Assembly: GCA_963746955.1 (NCBI GenBank)
Contig: CAVVDR010000010.1
Coordinates: forward strand, 29,207 to 93,206
Origin: DASQBT01 sp963746955
Lineage (GTDB): Bacteria > Pseudomonadota > Gammaproteobacteria > Burkholderiales > Thiobacillaceae
Reading direction: 5' to 3'
DNA length: 64,000 nucleotides
In this document: positions 1 through 9,621 of the stretch, piece after piece
Position numbering within the stretch: the stretch's first letter is position 1
Layout: each line of letters opens with the position of its first letter
Program-made: the position numbers and the translations under genes
The notes under the pieces: model-generated
What the model was told of the DNA's origin: nothing
Database searches by the model: none
What the model saw: the letters and a program-made list of their open reading frames with translations, nothing else

Positions 1-71
1 TGCCGACTAAGCAGCCAGCCATAAAGGCCGCGCAGGGCATATTCCCGTGCCATGCGCCGCGAACCGCTCAT
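1..71 (-). CDS. nusB: NusB transcription antitermination factor, N-terminal fragment
   Basis: Only the first 23 codons lie in the window; the gene runs off the left edge. The start ATG (69-71) overlaps the ribH stop, so the two are translationally coupled. The visible peptide has the usual NusB opening, Arg-Arg-x-Ala-Arg-Glu followed by Ala-Leu-x-Gly-Leu-Tyr. NusB joins NusE (S10) at boxA for rRNA antitermination. ribH-nusB adjacency is the common proteobacterial order, and that context supports the call more than the short sequence does. Confidence 0.8.
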   Translation of the reverse strand, partial: MSGSRRMAREYALRGLYGWLLSR

Positions 72-535
72 AGTCGCTTCAGCAGATTGGCCATCTCCAC
101 CGCGCAGCGGGCCGCCTCGGCGCCCTTCACCGACATGCGCGCCATAGCCTGGTCGTCGGTGTCGGTGGTGAGCACGGCATTGGCGATCGGGATATCCATG
201 TCCAGGGCAATCCGGCTGATGCCGGTAGCCATCTCATTGGAGACCACCTCGAAATGATAGGTGTCGCCGCGCACCACCGAGCCCAAGGCAATCAGCGCAT
301 CGAATTCTTTGGATTGCGCCATTTTGCTCAGGGCAATGGGGATTTCCAGGGCGCCCGGCACCGTGGCGAGCAGGGTGTCCGTCATGGCGACACCCAGGCG
401 CACCAGTTCGGATTTGCAGGCGGACAGCAGGCCTTCGCAAACGTCCTGATTGAAACGGCTCATGACCATTCCAATGCGCAGGCCCTTGCCGTCGTAAATG
501 GGGTCCAGTTCAGTCGTGTTCGAGTCGCGTGGCAT
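68..535 (-). CDS. ribH: 6,7-dimethyl-8-ribityllumazine synthase
   Basis: RibH condenses 5-amino-6-ribitylaminouracil with 3,4-dihydroxy-2-butanone 4-phosphate to give the lumazine precursor of riboflavin. The 155 residues match the family length. Visible landmarks are MVMSRFN near residue 23, the VPGALEIP loop around residue 59 and GSVVRGDTYHFE around residue 85, which carries the catalytic His. The gene follows ribBA after 13 bp and overlaps nusB, so it is part of a ribE-ribBA-ribH-nusB transcription unit. Confidence 0.97.
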   Translation of the reverse strand: MPRDSNTTELDPIYDGKGLRIGMVMSRFNQDVCEGLLSACKSELVRLGVAMTDTLLATVPGALEIPIALSKMAQSKEFDALIALGSVVRGDTYHFEVVSNEMATGISRIALDMDIPIANAVLTTDTDDQAMARMSVKGAEAARCAVEMANLLKRL

Positions 536-548
536 GGTGCATCCTCAT

Positions 549-1640
549 TCATTCGCGTGGCAGGTAGCCCGTCACTTCCAGGCCGAAGCCGTCCATGGCG
601 GGCATTTTGCGCGGGCTCGACAGCAGTTTCATCTTGCCCACGCCCAGATCCTTCAGGATCTGCGCGCCGATTCCGTAGTCGCGCAAATCGGGCTTTTTCG
701 GCTGGGGCGGACCGCTCGCGGGGGTGACGCGTTGCAACAGGGCCTCCGCGCTTTCCGGCCGATGGAGCAGAACGATGACCCCGCTCTGGCTTTCTGCAAT
801 CCGTTCCAGGGACCCCATGACGGGCCAGGAATGCTGGCCTCCGGTGACGTCGAGAAAATCCATCACGCTCAGGGGCTCGTGCACCCGAACCAGGGTTTCG
901 CGCTCCGCGACGATCTCGCCCTTGACCAGGGCCAGGTGGGTTTCCTTGGCGCACTTGTCGCGGTACGCAACGAGGCGGAAGACGCCATAAACGGTCTGGA
1001 TCAGGCGTTCGGCCATCCGTTCCACCAGGCTCTCGGTCTGGTTGCGGTAATGAATCAGATCGGCAATGGCGCCGATCTTCAGGCCATGCCGGCTGCTGAA
1101 TTCGACCAGGTCGGGCAGGCGCGCCATGGTGCCGTCGTCCTTGAGAATTTCGCAGATGACCGACGCCGGTTGCAGGCCCGCCAGGCCTGCGAGGTCGCAG
1201 CCTGCTTCAGTGTGGCCGGCGCGCACCAGCACCCCGCCGGGTTGGGCGCGCAGGGGAAATATGTGGCCGGGCTGGATGATGTCGCCCGGTTTCGCATTGC
1301 TGGCCACGGCCGCCTGGATGGTGACGGCGCGGTCGGCTGCGGAGATGCCGGTGGTCACGCCTTCGGCCGCTTCGATCGAGACGGTGAAGGCGGTGCCGTG
1401 GGGAGTCTGGTTGTCGCTCACCATCTGGCGCAGACCCAACTGGCGGCAGCGTTCGTCGGTCAGCGTCAGGCAAATCAGCCCACGGCCATATTTTGCCATG
1501 AAGTTGATCGCGTCCGGGGTGGCGAACTCCGCCGCCATTACCAGATCGCCTTCGTTTTCGCGGTCTTCCTCGTCCACCAGGATGGCCATGCGGCCGGCTT
1601 TCAGTTCGGCAATGATTTCGGTAATCGATGCGAGGCTCAT
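549..1640 (-). CDS. ribBA: 3,4-dihydroxy-2-butanone 4-phosphate synthase with degenerate GTP cyclohydrolase II domain
   Basis: The N-terminal half (about residues 1-205) is a complete RibB: it has the DEEDRENEGDLV acidic loop that binds Mg2+ and ribulose 5-phosphate, and the GHTEAGCDLA segment. The C-terminal half (about 205-363) aligns with GTP cyclohydrolase II. The zinc-binding Cys cluster and surrounding catalytic segment are absent: where the zinc site should be, the sequence reads VRVHEPLSVMDFLDVTGG. The protein should therefore make dihydroxybutanone phosphate but probably not open GTP. Such decayed RibBA proteins are common in betaproteobacteria, which carry a separate RibA. It lies 2 bp from ribE. 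Confidence 0.93.
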   Translation of the reverse strand: MSLASITEIIAELKAGRMAILVDEEDRENEGDLVMAAEFATPDAINFMAKYGRGLICLTLTDERCRQLGLRQMVSDNQTPHGTAFTVSIEAAEGVTTGISAADRAVTIQAAVASNAKPGDIIQPGHIFPLRAQPGGVLVRAGHTEAGCDLAGLAGLQPASVICEILKDDGTMARLPDLVEFSSRHGLKIGAIADLIHYRNQTESLVERMAERLIQTVYGVFRLVAYRDKCAKETHLALVKGEIVAERETLVRVHEPLSVMDFLDVTGGQHSWPVMGSLERIAESQSGVIVLLHRPESAEALLQRVTPASGPPQPKKPDLRDYGIGAQILKDLGVGKMKLLSSPRKMPAMDGFGLEVTGYLPRE

Positions 1641-1642
1641 GT

Positions 1643-2248
1643 TCAGTCTTTGTCGTTGATCTGCGTGAAGCTTGTCAGTCTTTCCACATAGCGCGCCACC
1701 ATGTCGATCTCCAGGTTGACGCGGCTGCCGGACTTCAGGTGCCTGAGATTGGTCTGCGCCAGGGTGTGGGGAATCAGGTTGAGGCTGAAGCGGGTGCCGC
1801 GAACCTGATTGACCGTCAGTGATACGCCATTGACCGTGATCGAGCCTTTGGCGGCAATGTAGCGGGACAGGCTGGCGGGCGCGTCGATTTCAAGCAACTG
1901 GCTTTCGCCTGCGGCGTCGCAGCGGATCACCGCGCCGGCGCCATCCACGTGGCCGGATACGATGTGCCCACCCAAGCGGTCCGTCAGGCGCATGGCTTTC
2001 TCCAGATTGACTTCGGCCCCGGGCAGAAAGCCTTCGGTGCAGCGCAGGGTTTCCGCCGACACATCCACCGTGAAGCTGGATGCAGTGCACGCGACAGCGG
2101 TCAGACACACGCCATTGACCGCAATGCTGTCCCCGGGTGCAACGTCAGAAAGATCCAGGCCGCCGGCTTCAATCGCCATGCGGGCGTCTTCGCCTCGCGC
2201 TTCATAGTCGTGAATGCGGCCGATGGCCTGAATGATGCCCGTGAACAT
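1643..2248 (-). CDS. ribE: Riboflavin synthase alpha subunit
   Basis: This enzyme dismutates two 6,7-dimethyl-8-ribityllumazine molecules to riboflavin. The 201-residue protein shows the expected tandem lumazine-binding barrels: it opens MFTGII, has SIAVNGVCLT in repeat 1 and SITVNGVSLTVN in repeat 2, with GGHIVSGHVDG between them. It is the first gene of the ribE-ribBA-ribH-nusB unit. No FMN riboswitch consensus was recognised in the 184 bp upstream, which is shared with a divergent nitronate monooxygenase gene. Confidence 0.97.
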   Translation of the reverse strand: MFTGIIQAIGRIHDYEARGEDARMAIEAGGLDLSDVAPGDSIAVNGVCLTAVACTASSFTVDVSAETLRCTEGFLPGAEVNLEKAMRLTDRLGGHIVSGHVDGAGAVIRCDAAGESQLLEIDAPASLSRYIAAKGSITVNGVSLTVNQVRGTRFSLNLIPHTLAQTNLRHLKSGSRVNLEIDMVARYVERLTSFTQINDKD

Positions 2249-2432
2249 AGATAAAGAGCGATGGGCCTGACGCGGCCAGATTCGGGGAAAACAGCAATTC
2301 TAGGGGTTTCGGGCCGTTGGTGGAACCCCGCTGGCAGATTGCACGGCTTGAACGGACCGGGCTTGACCAAAAGAGGATAGGCGGGTCTGATATCATATTT
2401 GTTTTGACGCCGAACCAGGTTCAGAGGGCAGC

Positions 2433-3596
2433 ATGTTGCAAAGCGATTCGTTCAGCTTTTCCGTCAAAGGGAAGAAATTGTTGCCCATTGTGCAGGGCGG
2501 GATGGGCGTGGGCGTATCGGCCCATCGTCTGGCGGGCGCGGTGGGCAAAGAGGGCGCCATGGGCACCATCGCCAGCATTGATCTACGCCATCACCACCCG
2601 GACCTGGTCGAGCGGGCCAGGCATTGCCGCAACAAGGAAACACTCGATGGGCTCAATCTGATTGCGCTGGACCGGGAAATTCGCCTGGCGCGAGATACCG
2701 CCCAAGGCAGGGGCCTGATCGCCGTGAACGTGATGAAGGCCGTGACCGAACACGCGGCTCTGGTGCGGCAGTCATGCGAGTCCGGGGCAGAGGCGATCGT
2801 CATGGGCGCTGGCCTGCCGCTGGAATTGCCGGACATGGCCGAGGGTCATCCCGAAGTTGCGCTGATTCCCATCCTGTCCGACGCCCGAGGTGTGGGGGTG
2901 GTGCTCAAGAAGTGGATGCGCAAGTGCAGGCTGCCGGACGCGCTCGTGATCGAGCACCCGCGTTATGCGGGGGGCCACCTTGGCGCGCCCAAGCCGGAGG
3001 ACATCGCAGATCGCCGCTTTGATTTCGCGCCGGTTCTGGAGGCGGTGTTTCAGTTGTTCAAGGACCTCGGCCTGGAACGTGAACGCATTCCCCTGATTCT
3101 GGCGGGCGGCATCAGCAGTTACGAGAAGGTGCGCGAGTTGCTGGGTCTGGGCGCCAGCGCCGTGCAGATCGGCACCCCGTTTGCCGTGACCGTGGAAGGC
3201 GATGCCCACCCCAAGTTCAAGCAGGTGCTGGCGGAGGCGGAGCCGGAAGACATCGTCACCTTCATGAGCGTGGCGGGTCTGCCGGCCCGCGCGGTGAAAA
3301 CCCCCTGGCTGGCGAATTACCTCAAGCGCGAGAGCAAGTTGCAGGCCTGTGCAAAGGCCGGCCGCGAGCGTTGCGCGGTTGGCCTGCATTGCTTGGTTCA
3401 CTGCGGGCTGCGCGACGGCCTGGCCAAAGCGGGGCAGTTCTGCATCGATTCCCAACTGGTGGCCGCGCTCAAGGGCGATCTCAATAAGGGCCTGTTCTTC
3501 CGCGGCTCTGAAAGTTTGCCGTTCGGCAAGGCAATCCGCTCGGTCAGGGAATTGATCGAGTATCTGCTGACCGGCTACAAACCCGCATTGGCTTAG
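2433..3596 (+). CDS. Nitronate monooxygenase (2-nitropropane dioxygenase family)
   Basis: This is an FMN-dependent TIM-barrel enzyme of the NMO/FabK superfamily, expected to oxidise alkyl nitronates such as propionate-3-nitronate. The N-terminal PIVQGGMGVGVSA matches the family FMN-binding start. Residues around 170-180 read IEHPRYAGGHLGAP, which includes a conserved catalytic-region His. LAGGISS followed by LGLGASAVQIGTPFAVT is the phosphate-binding part of the barrel. A Cys-rich tail follows residue 290. The gene separates ribD from ribE on the opposite strand and overlaps the methyltransferase gene tail to tail by 4 bp. Confidence 0.9.
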   Translation: MLQSDSFSFSVKGKKLLPIVQGGMGVGVSAHRLAGAVGKEGAMGTIASIDLRHHHPDLVERARHCRNKETLDGLNLIALDREIRLARDTAQGRGLIAVNVMKAVTEHAALVRQSCESGAEAIVMGAGLPLELPDMAEGHPEVALIPILSDARGVGVVLKKWMRKCRLPDALVIEHPRYAGGHLGAPKPEDIADRRFDFAPVLEAVFQLFKDLGLERERIPLILAGGISSYEKVRELLGLGASAVQIGTPFAVTVEGDAHPKFKQVLAEAEPEDIVTFMSVAGLPARAVKTPWLANYLKRESKLQACAKAGRERCAVGLHCLVHCGLRDGLAKAGQFCIDSQLVAALKGDLNKGLFFRGSESLPFGKAIRSVRELIEYLLTGYKPALA

Positions 3597-4372
3597 CAGT
3601 AACCAGCGCGAATAAACAGCGGCCATGCCAGGGCCACTGCATCATCGGTGGTGCGATGGTCAGGTGCAGCTCCCGCGGCACCCCAAAGTGAAGCCAGCTC
3701 GTCCTGGAGCGCCGGCAGGGGGCTGGTACCGACGGCGGCGATATAGCGTTTCACCGCAGACCAGGTCGAGAGATAGGCCATCAGGCGTGGCAGGTTCCAA
3801 CTGACTTCAATGGCAAATTCCGGCGCGAGAATTTCATCGAAGGGAAACGCCAGGCTGCGATAGCGGTCATCGATCAGCGCGCGCTCCGGCGGCCAATAAT
3901 GGCCGATGGTATGCGCATAGAAACGCTCCAGGGCCTGATCCAGGGAACCGGGCAGGACCAGGCGTCCATAGCCCCATACCGCGATGACGCCGCCGGGGCG
4001 CAGCACCCGCCGCGCCTCGGCATAAAAGCCATCCAGGTCAAACCAGTGAACGGCCTGGGCAACCGTAATCAAGTCCACGCTGTCATTTTCCAGGCCGCTG
4101 GCTTCAGCCGCGGCCACCCGGTATTCGACTCCCGGAAAACTCTTGGCTGCCTGGATCTGTTGGGCGCTGGCATCACTTGCGATCACCTGTTTGAAATGAC
4201 CCGCCAGTTCGCGCGCCGCCTGGCCGCTGCCGGTGGCGCAGTCCCAAGCCCGTTCGCGGCGCTCGCACAGTCCGGCCAGCCACGCAAACAGGACGGGTGG
4301 ATAGCCGGGACGGAACGCCGCGTAATCTGGCGAACCGGTGGAAAAGTGGTCCTTGAAGCTCAAGGCCGCCAA
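3593..4372 (-). CDS. Class I SAM-dependent methyltransferase
   Basis: A 259-residue UbiE/type-11 methyltransferase-like protein. Motif I is WDCATGSGQAA (about residues 42-52), followed by an acidic loop and the ITVAQAVHWFDLDGFYAEA motif typical of methyltransferase_11 proteins that act on small molecules. The substrate is unknown. The start is a TTG that overlaps the 3' end of ribD by 13 bp, so it is probably co-translated with ribD; an internal TTG three codons later is also possible. No link to riboflavin chemistry can be shown. Confidence 0.85.
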   Translation of the reverse strand: MAALSFKDHFSTGSPDYAAFRPGYPPVLFAWLAGLCERRERAWDCATGSGQAARELAGHFKQVIASDASAQQIQAAKSFPGVEYRVAAAEASGLENDSVDLITVAQAVHWFDLDGFYAEARRVLRPGGVIAVWGYGRLVLPGSLDQALERFYAHTIGHYWPPERALIDDRYRSLAFPFDEILAPEFAIEVSWNLPRLMAYLSTWSAVKRYIAAVGTSPLPALQDELASLWGAAGAAPDHRTTDDAVALAWPLFIRAGYC

Positions 4373-5442
4373 GTCAGTCGCAGGTCGCTGCCCAACTGCC
4401 GGGTGTCCATCAAGCGCCAGGTCAGGCGCTGCGTCATGTCGGCCGGCTCGGCAAGCCTGAACAGGCCGCGCGCGGCATCACCCAGCAACACCGGCGCGAC
4501 ATACTGCACCCACTCGTCCACCAGGCCGGCAGCAAGGAGCGCACCGTTGAGGGCGGGTCCGGCTTCGGTCATCACTTCGTTGATGCCTGTCTGCGCGAGG
4601 CGCGAAAGCAGGGCATTGAGATCGACCTGGCCATCCGCTTGGGGCAAGCACAGAATTCGGGCGCCGGCGGACTCCAGCGCCGCGCTTCTTTTCGCATCCG
4701 GCTCGGCGCAGGCGATGAGCGTGTTGCCTTCCGCCAGAATCCGCGCCGTGGCAGGGGTGCGAAGCCGGGAATCCACGATCACTTTCAAGGGCTGGCGCGG
4801 CGTGTCCATGCCGCGCACATTGAGCTGCGGGTCGTCGGCAGCGATCGTGCCGACCCCAGTCAGAATGGCGCAGGAGCGGGCGCGCAATCGATGCACATCG
4901 CGCCGTGCGGGCTCGCCCGTGATCCATTTTGAGCGGCCGTTCGAGAGCGCAGTCTTGCCGTCAAGGGATGACGCCGTCTTGATGCGCACGAAGGGGTGGC
5001 CAAACACCATGCGCTTGATGAAGCCTTCGTTCAGCGCTCTTGCTTCGGCTTCCAGCAGTCCGCTTTGGGCCTGAATGCCGGCAGACTGCAATCGACTCAG
5101 GCCGTTGCCGGAAACCTGCGGATTCGGGTCGGTCATTGCCGCAACCACCCGGGCCACGCCCGCCTCGGCGAGGGCGTCGGCGCAGGGCGGGGTGCGGCCG
5201 TGATGAGAGCAGGGTTCGAGGGTGACGTAGACGGTAGCGCTCCGCGCTTTGTCTCCGGCTTCCGTCAGCGCATGGATTTCGGCATGCGGCCCGCCGGCCA
5301 TGGCGTGCCAGCCCTGACCGATGATGTTGCCGTCCTTGACGATGACACAGCCTACCCGGGGATTGGGGGTAGTGGTGTTAAGCCCGCGCTCGGCCAGTTG
5401 CAGGGCGCGGGCCATGTGGGCGTAGTCTTGCCGGGTGAACAT
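4360..5442 (-). CDS. ribD: Bifunctional pyrimidine deaminase/reductase RibD
   Basis: RibD deaminates and then reduces the pyrimidine intermediate made from GTP. The N-terminal deaminase domain shows the zinc motif HAEIHAL and PCSHHGRTPPCADAL. The C-terminal reductase domain begins near residue 150 (VRIKTASSLDGKTAL) and ends with TEAGPALNGALLAAGLVDEW. I chose ATG at 5442 (product starts MFTRQDYA); a GTG nine bases upstream is an alternative. It lies downstream of glyA and nrdR, a frequent proteobacterial order. Confidence 0.95.
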   Translation of the reverse strand: MFTRQDYAHMARALQLAERGLNTTTPNPRVGCVIVKDGNIIGQGWHAMAGGPHAEIHALTEAGDKARSATVYVTLEPCSHHGRTPPCADALAEAGVARVVAAMTDPNPQVSGNGLSRLQSAGIQAQSGLLEAEARALNEGFIKRMVFGHPFVRIKTASSLDGKTALSNGRSKWITGEPARRDVHRLRARSCAILTGVGTIAADDPQLNVRGMDTPRQPLKVIVDSRLRTPATARILAEGNTLIACAEPDAKRSAALESAGARILCLPQADGQVDLNALLSRLAQTGINEVMTEAGPALNGALLAAGLVDEWVQYVAPVLLGDAARGLFRLAEPADMTQRLTWRLMDTRQLGSDLRLTWRP

Positions 5443-5452
5443 TTTGCTCACA

Positions 5453-5506
5453 CCCGCCCCTCACCCCCGACCCCTCTCCCCGCACGCGGGGCGAGGGGAG
5501 AGTGGC
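5453..5506. repeat. GC-rich REP-like palindrome, copy 1
   Basis: An imperfect inverted repeat between nrdR and ribD: a CCCCTCACCCC-type arm, a CCCCTCTCCCC segment, a short GCACGC loop and the complementary GGGGCGAGGGGAGAG arm. Related elements occur at 9561-9612, 44025-44066 and 47402-47450. In an operon it could form an mRNA hairpin between cistrons. Confidence 0.7.
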
Positions 5507-5526
5507 GTTCCTCGCACCTCACGCTA

Positions 5527-5976
5527 TTACTTCTCCACTTCCTGCAAGGCGTCGCGGAAATCATTTACATCCTGGAAGCTGCGATAGACTGAGGCAAAGC
5601 GGATGTAGGCGACCTTGTCGAGCTTTTTCAGTTCGTTCATCACCAGTTCTCCCACTTCGCGGGCCGGCAGTTCGCGTTCGCCCATGGCAAGAAGCTTCTG
5701 CCGAATGTGGTCGATGGCCTGGTCCACCAGTTCCGTAGACACCGGGCGTTTGTGCAGTGCGCGGCGAAATCCTTCGCGCAATTTCTCGGCGGAGAATTCT
5801 TCCCGCGTGCCATTGCTCTTGACGATCTGGGGCAGGCGCAGCTCGGCGGTTTCAAAGGTGGTGAAGCGCTTGTCGCAGGCCGCGCAGCGCCGCCGCCGCC
5901 GGATGGTGTCGCCCGGCTCGCTGACGCGCGAGTCGACGACCTGGGTGTCAGCGTTGCCGCAGAAGGGACATTTCAT
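5527..5976 (-). CDS. nrdR: Transcriptional repressor NrdR
   Basis: NrdR is the zinc-ribbon/ATP-cone repressor of ribonucleotide reductase genes. The 149-residue protein has the N-terminal zinc ribbon (CPFCGNADTQVVDSR, then RRRRCAACDKRF) and an ATP-cone domain from about residue 50 (VKSNGTREEF). It lies between glyA and ribD, a common order. No NrdR box was searched for systematically in the window. Confidence 0.97.
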   Translation of the reverse strand: MKCPFCGNADTQVVDSRVSEPGDTIRRRRRCAACDKRFTTFETAELRLPQIVKSNGTREEFSAEKLREGFRRALHKRPVSTELVDQAIDHIRQKLLAMGERELPAREVGELVMNELKKLDKVAYIRFASVYRSFQDVNDFRDALQEVEK

Positions 5977-5978
5977 GC

Positions 5979-6062
5979 GTCAGGGATCAGAGGTCAGGCA
6001 TCAGGCATCAGAAAAGAGTGCGGCAAAGCCGCACAAGCCTCTGATCCCTGGTTCCTGATCCC
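5979..6062. repeat. Nested palindrome between glyA and nrdR
   Basis: Outer arms of 11 bp (GGGATCAGAGG near 5984 and CCTCTGATCCC near 6037) flank tandem GGCATCA units and an inner perfect 7-bp hairpin GTGCGGC-AAA-GCCGCAC (6018-6034). It fills the glyA-nrdR gap and may act as a processing or attenuation structure. It has no U-tract of a classical terminator. Confidence 0.6.
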
Positions 6063-6064
6063 TG

Positions 6065-7315
<1,251 letters not shown>

Positions 7316-7442
7316 GGGAACTCCGGCGGCAATGGAATCGGGAACGCAAATTTTAGCATGGGCCTTCCGGCCGCTCGCCGCATAGATACAGGATACTTTT
7401 GCGGAGCTTGAAACTTTGACGACATGCCTCATCTAACTATAA

Positions 7443-7460
7443 GCGTTTTCTAATAAACGC
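7443..7460. promoter_or_regulatory. Small hairpin in the divergent glyA / 7495 gap
   Basis: A perfect 6-bp stem, GCGTTT and AAACGC with a 6-base loop, lies between the divergent genes. It could be an operator or part of a leader. There is no T-run, so a terminator is unlikely. Confidence 0.3.
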
Positions 7461-7494
7461 CTGTACATGTCCCTTTCAAGACAGGAGGTATGTT

Positions 7495-7950
7495 GTGACT
7501 GGACTGATTCCCCGTTTCAACCCCAATGGGGTGATTACTGTCAACCGCGTGCTGCTGCGGCCCGAGTACACGGTGGAAGATCTGGAAGAACGGGTCGCCG
7601 TGCTGTGCGAGAACGTGAAGACCTATCATTCTGATACCGGCTTCGTTGGCGGTTTCGTTGCCCTCAATTCGGGTCAGGTCTCCAACGAGGGCTCCACGAT
7701 AGGGCAGGCAGTGGCTAATCCGCTGGCCGGCAAGGAAGCCCTGATTGTCACGTTCTGGCAATCCTTTGCCGATCATGAGCGCTCCCACCGCTCCCCCACC
7801 TTCCAGCCCCTGTTCAAACATGTGCTGGAACTGTGCGAAAACGGCAACGAGGAAGTCGCCTATACGATGCTATGGAGCGGCAAAGCCTACAGCGCGACGC
7901 AAGCAGCGGAGGCACGCGCGGTGAAGGAGAAGTACAGCAAGGCGGCGTAA
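7495..7950 (+). CDS. Conserved hypothetical protein, possibly dimeric alpha/beta-barrel type
   Basis: A 151-residue soluble protein with no signal peptide. The start is GTG 7495, fixed by a strong ACAGGAGGT five bases upstream. The VTFWQSFADHERSH segment followed by a region rich in aromatic residues recalls antibiotic-biosynthesis-monooxygenase-like ferredoxin folds, where such a segment follows a beta strand. That is a weak resemblance and no active-site residue can be named. It is divergent from glyA and stands alone. Confidence 0.7.
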   Translation: MTGLIPRFNPNGVITVNRVLLRPEYTVEDLEERVAVLCENVKTYHSDTGFVGGFVALNSGQVSNEGSTIGQAVANPLAGKEALIVTFWQSFADHERSHRSPTFQPLFKHVLELCENGNEEVAYTMLWSGKAYSATQAAEARAVKEKYSKAA

Positions 7951-8349
7951 GCAACAAAGCCCGACTTAACGGTTCAACCCCGTCCTCTCACGGAAGGAAA
8001 ATTCTTGAGCACGCTGGCTGCAGGAGGGTTGCCGGGCTGGCGTTGTTCCGCCGCTTCCATCAGTTGTTGAACCTCCTGCCTCAGGACCTTCAGGTTCTGC
8101 CGCTTTCCAATGCCAGCCACACAACATTGCCTGGCTTGGCGCGGCAGGCCCCCCCCCGGGTCTGACGGCAGAAGAACCGGAATGCCCGTGATCACGATGA
8201 AGGGGGTGGTCACGGGTGTCAGCCCTCGAAACAAAGATGAATCATGGGGCGCATCCTTATAATTCCAGGCGGGCTACTGATTCGACACGAATCCCCTTGA
8301 GGATATAGGCGGTTCACGCCAACATGTCCGCCTGTTGCCATGTGGCATC
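7951..8349. other. Non-coding stretch before dctP
   Basis: About 400 bases without a convincing gene. It contains a run of nine C residues (about 8150-8158). A minus-strand frame of 86 codons at 7974-8234 lacks a ribosome site and any recognisable family. Confidence 0.5.
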
Positions 8350-8369
8350 TTGAATCAATACGTATTCAA
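8350..8369. promoter_or_regulatory. Inverted repeat upstream of dctP, candidate operator
   Basis: TTGAAT-N8-ATTCAA, a 20-bp dyad about 77 bases before the TRAP substrate-binding gene. It is a plausible regulator site; the regulator is not in the window. Confidence 0.4.
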
Positions 8370-8445
8370 AATCGCTTCACCGTTGGGCGGGAATTCAAGT
8401 CATATGTTTTCCGGTCAATATGAAATGAACTGACAAGGAGACAGG

Positions 8446-9552
8446 ATGAAACGCCGTGATTTTATCAAGGGAGCCGGCGCGGGACTGGCAGCGGGGACGG
8501 CTGCTACGCTGACCGGCTGCGGCAAGCAGACCGCGGGTGTTGCAACTCAAGGCCTGCCCGAGGTGCGCTGGCGGCTGGCGTCGAGCTATCCCAAGAGTCT
8601 GGACACGATCTATGGGGCGGCCGAGGTATTGTCCGCACACCTGGCGAAAATGACCGGCGGCAAATTTCAAATCAAGGTCTATGCGGGCGGAGAGATCGTC
8701 CCCGGACTGCAGGTGCTCGATGCGGTACAGAACGGCACGGTGGAATGCGGCCATAGCGCCAGCTACTACTACGTGGGCAAGAATATGGCTTTTGCTTTTG
8801 ACTGCGCCTTGCCGTTCGGCTTGACTGCACGCCATCAAAACGCCTGGATGTACGCCGGAGGCGGTATCCAGCTGCTGCGCGAGCTATTTGCCAGGTACAG
8901 CATCCTCCAGTTTCCCGGTGGAAACACCGGCACACAGATGGGCGGCTGGTTCCGTAATCCGGTCAACAGCCTGGCAGACTTGAAGGGCCTGAAAATGCGG
9001 ATTCCGGGCATCGGCGGCCAGATCATGGCGCGGCTGGGAGTCGTGCCGCAGACCATAGCCGGCGGCGATATCTATCCCTCATTGGAGAAGGGCGCCATCG
9101 ACGCCGCCGAATGGGTGGGACCCTATGATGATGAAAAGCTGGGCTTCCACAAGATTGCAAAGAATTATCTGTTCCCTGGATGGTGGGAGGGTGGTCCCCA
9201 GCTCTCTTTCTACGTCAACCGGGAAAAGTGGAACAGCCTGCCGGAGCCCTATCAGCAGGCGTTTGAAACTGCGTGCGCGGAAGCCAATGTCACGATGCTG
9301 GCGGACTATGACGCCAAGAATCCCATGGCCCTGGCCAGCCTGGTTCAGCAGGGCGTAAAGCTTATGCCCTTCCCCAAGGATGTTATGGCGGCGGCCAAGC
9401 AGGCGGCATTTCAGATCTATGACGAGGAAGCGGCAAAGAACGCGGACTTCGCGAAAATCTATGGGGAATGGAAAAGATTCCGCGACATGGAAATCGCCTG
9501 GTTCAAGGTGGCAGAGTCCAGCTACGACAATTTCATTTACTACAGCAAGTGA
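8446..9552 (+). CDS. TRAP transporter substrate-binding protein, DctP family
   Basis: The periplasmic solute receptor of a TRAP uptake system. It begins with a Tat-type signal (MKRRDFIKGAGAG) and has a lipobox-like LTGCG just after it, so it may be a Tat-exported lipoprotein. The mature protein shows DctP features: EVRWRLASSYPKSLDTI, YAGGEIVPGLQVLDAVQNG and the MRIPGIGGQIMARLG linker carrying the carboxylate-binding Arg. This subfamily usually binds 2-oxo acids or other carboxylates; the substrate cannot be fixed. The start ATG has AAGGAGACAGG upstream. The permease genes are on the opposite strand 0.8 kb away. Confidence 0.93.
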   Translation: MKRRDFIKGAGAGLAAGTAATLTGCGKQTAGVATQGLPEVRWRLASSYPKSLDTIYGAAEVLSAHLAKMTGGKFQIKVYAGGEIVPGLQVLDAVQNGTVECGHSASYYYVGKNMAFAFDCALPFGLTARHQNAWMYAGGGIQLLRELFARYSILQFPGGNTGTQMGGWFRNPVNSLADLKGLKMRIPGIGGQIMARLGVVPQTIAGGDIYPSLEKGAIDAAEWVGPYDDEKLGFHKIAKNYLFPGWWEGGPQLSFYVNREKWNSLPEPYQQAFETACAEANVTMLADYDAKNPMALASLVQQGVKLMPFPKDVMAAAKQAAFQIYDEEAAKNADFAKIYGEWKRFRDMEIAWFKVAESSYDNFIYYSK

Positions 9553-9560
9553 GCATGCGC

Positions 9561-9612
9561 ACCCCCTCATCCTGCCCTCCCGTCCGAGGGGGAGAGGGCA
9601 GGGTGAGGGGGC
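9561..9612. repeat. GC-rich REP-like palindrome, copy 2
   Basis: A long inverted repeat, CACCCCCTCATCCTGCCCTC then GAGGGCAGGGTGAGGGGG with a short loop, between the convergent dctP and OmpA-like genes. It may end transcription from both sides. Confidence 0.7.
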
Positions 9613-9621
9613 TTGGAGATA

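Noticed and set aside
2249..2432. FMN riboswitch before ribE
   Set aside because: The gap between ribE and the divergent gene lacks the conserved FMN-riboswitch words, such as GGGTGAAA-like and CCGACCGG-like boxes.
7333..7432. N-terminal extension of glyA to 7432
   Set aside because: The added residues have no counterpart in known serine hydroxymethyltransferases, and a GTG with GGAG at 7315 gives the normal length.
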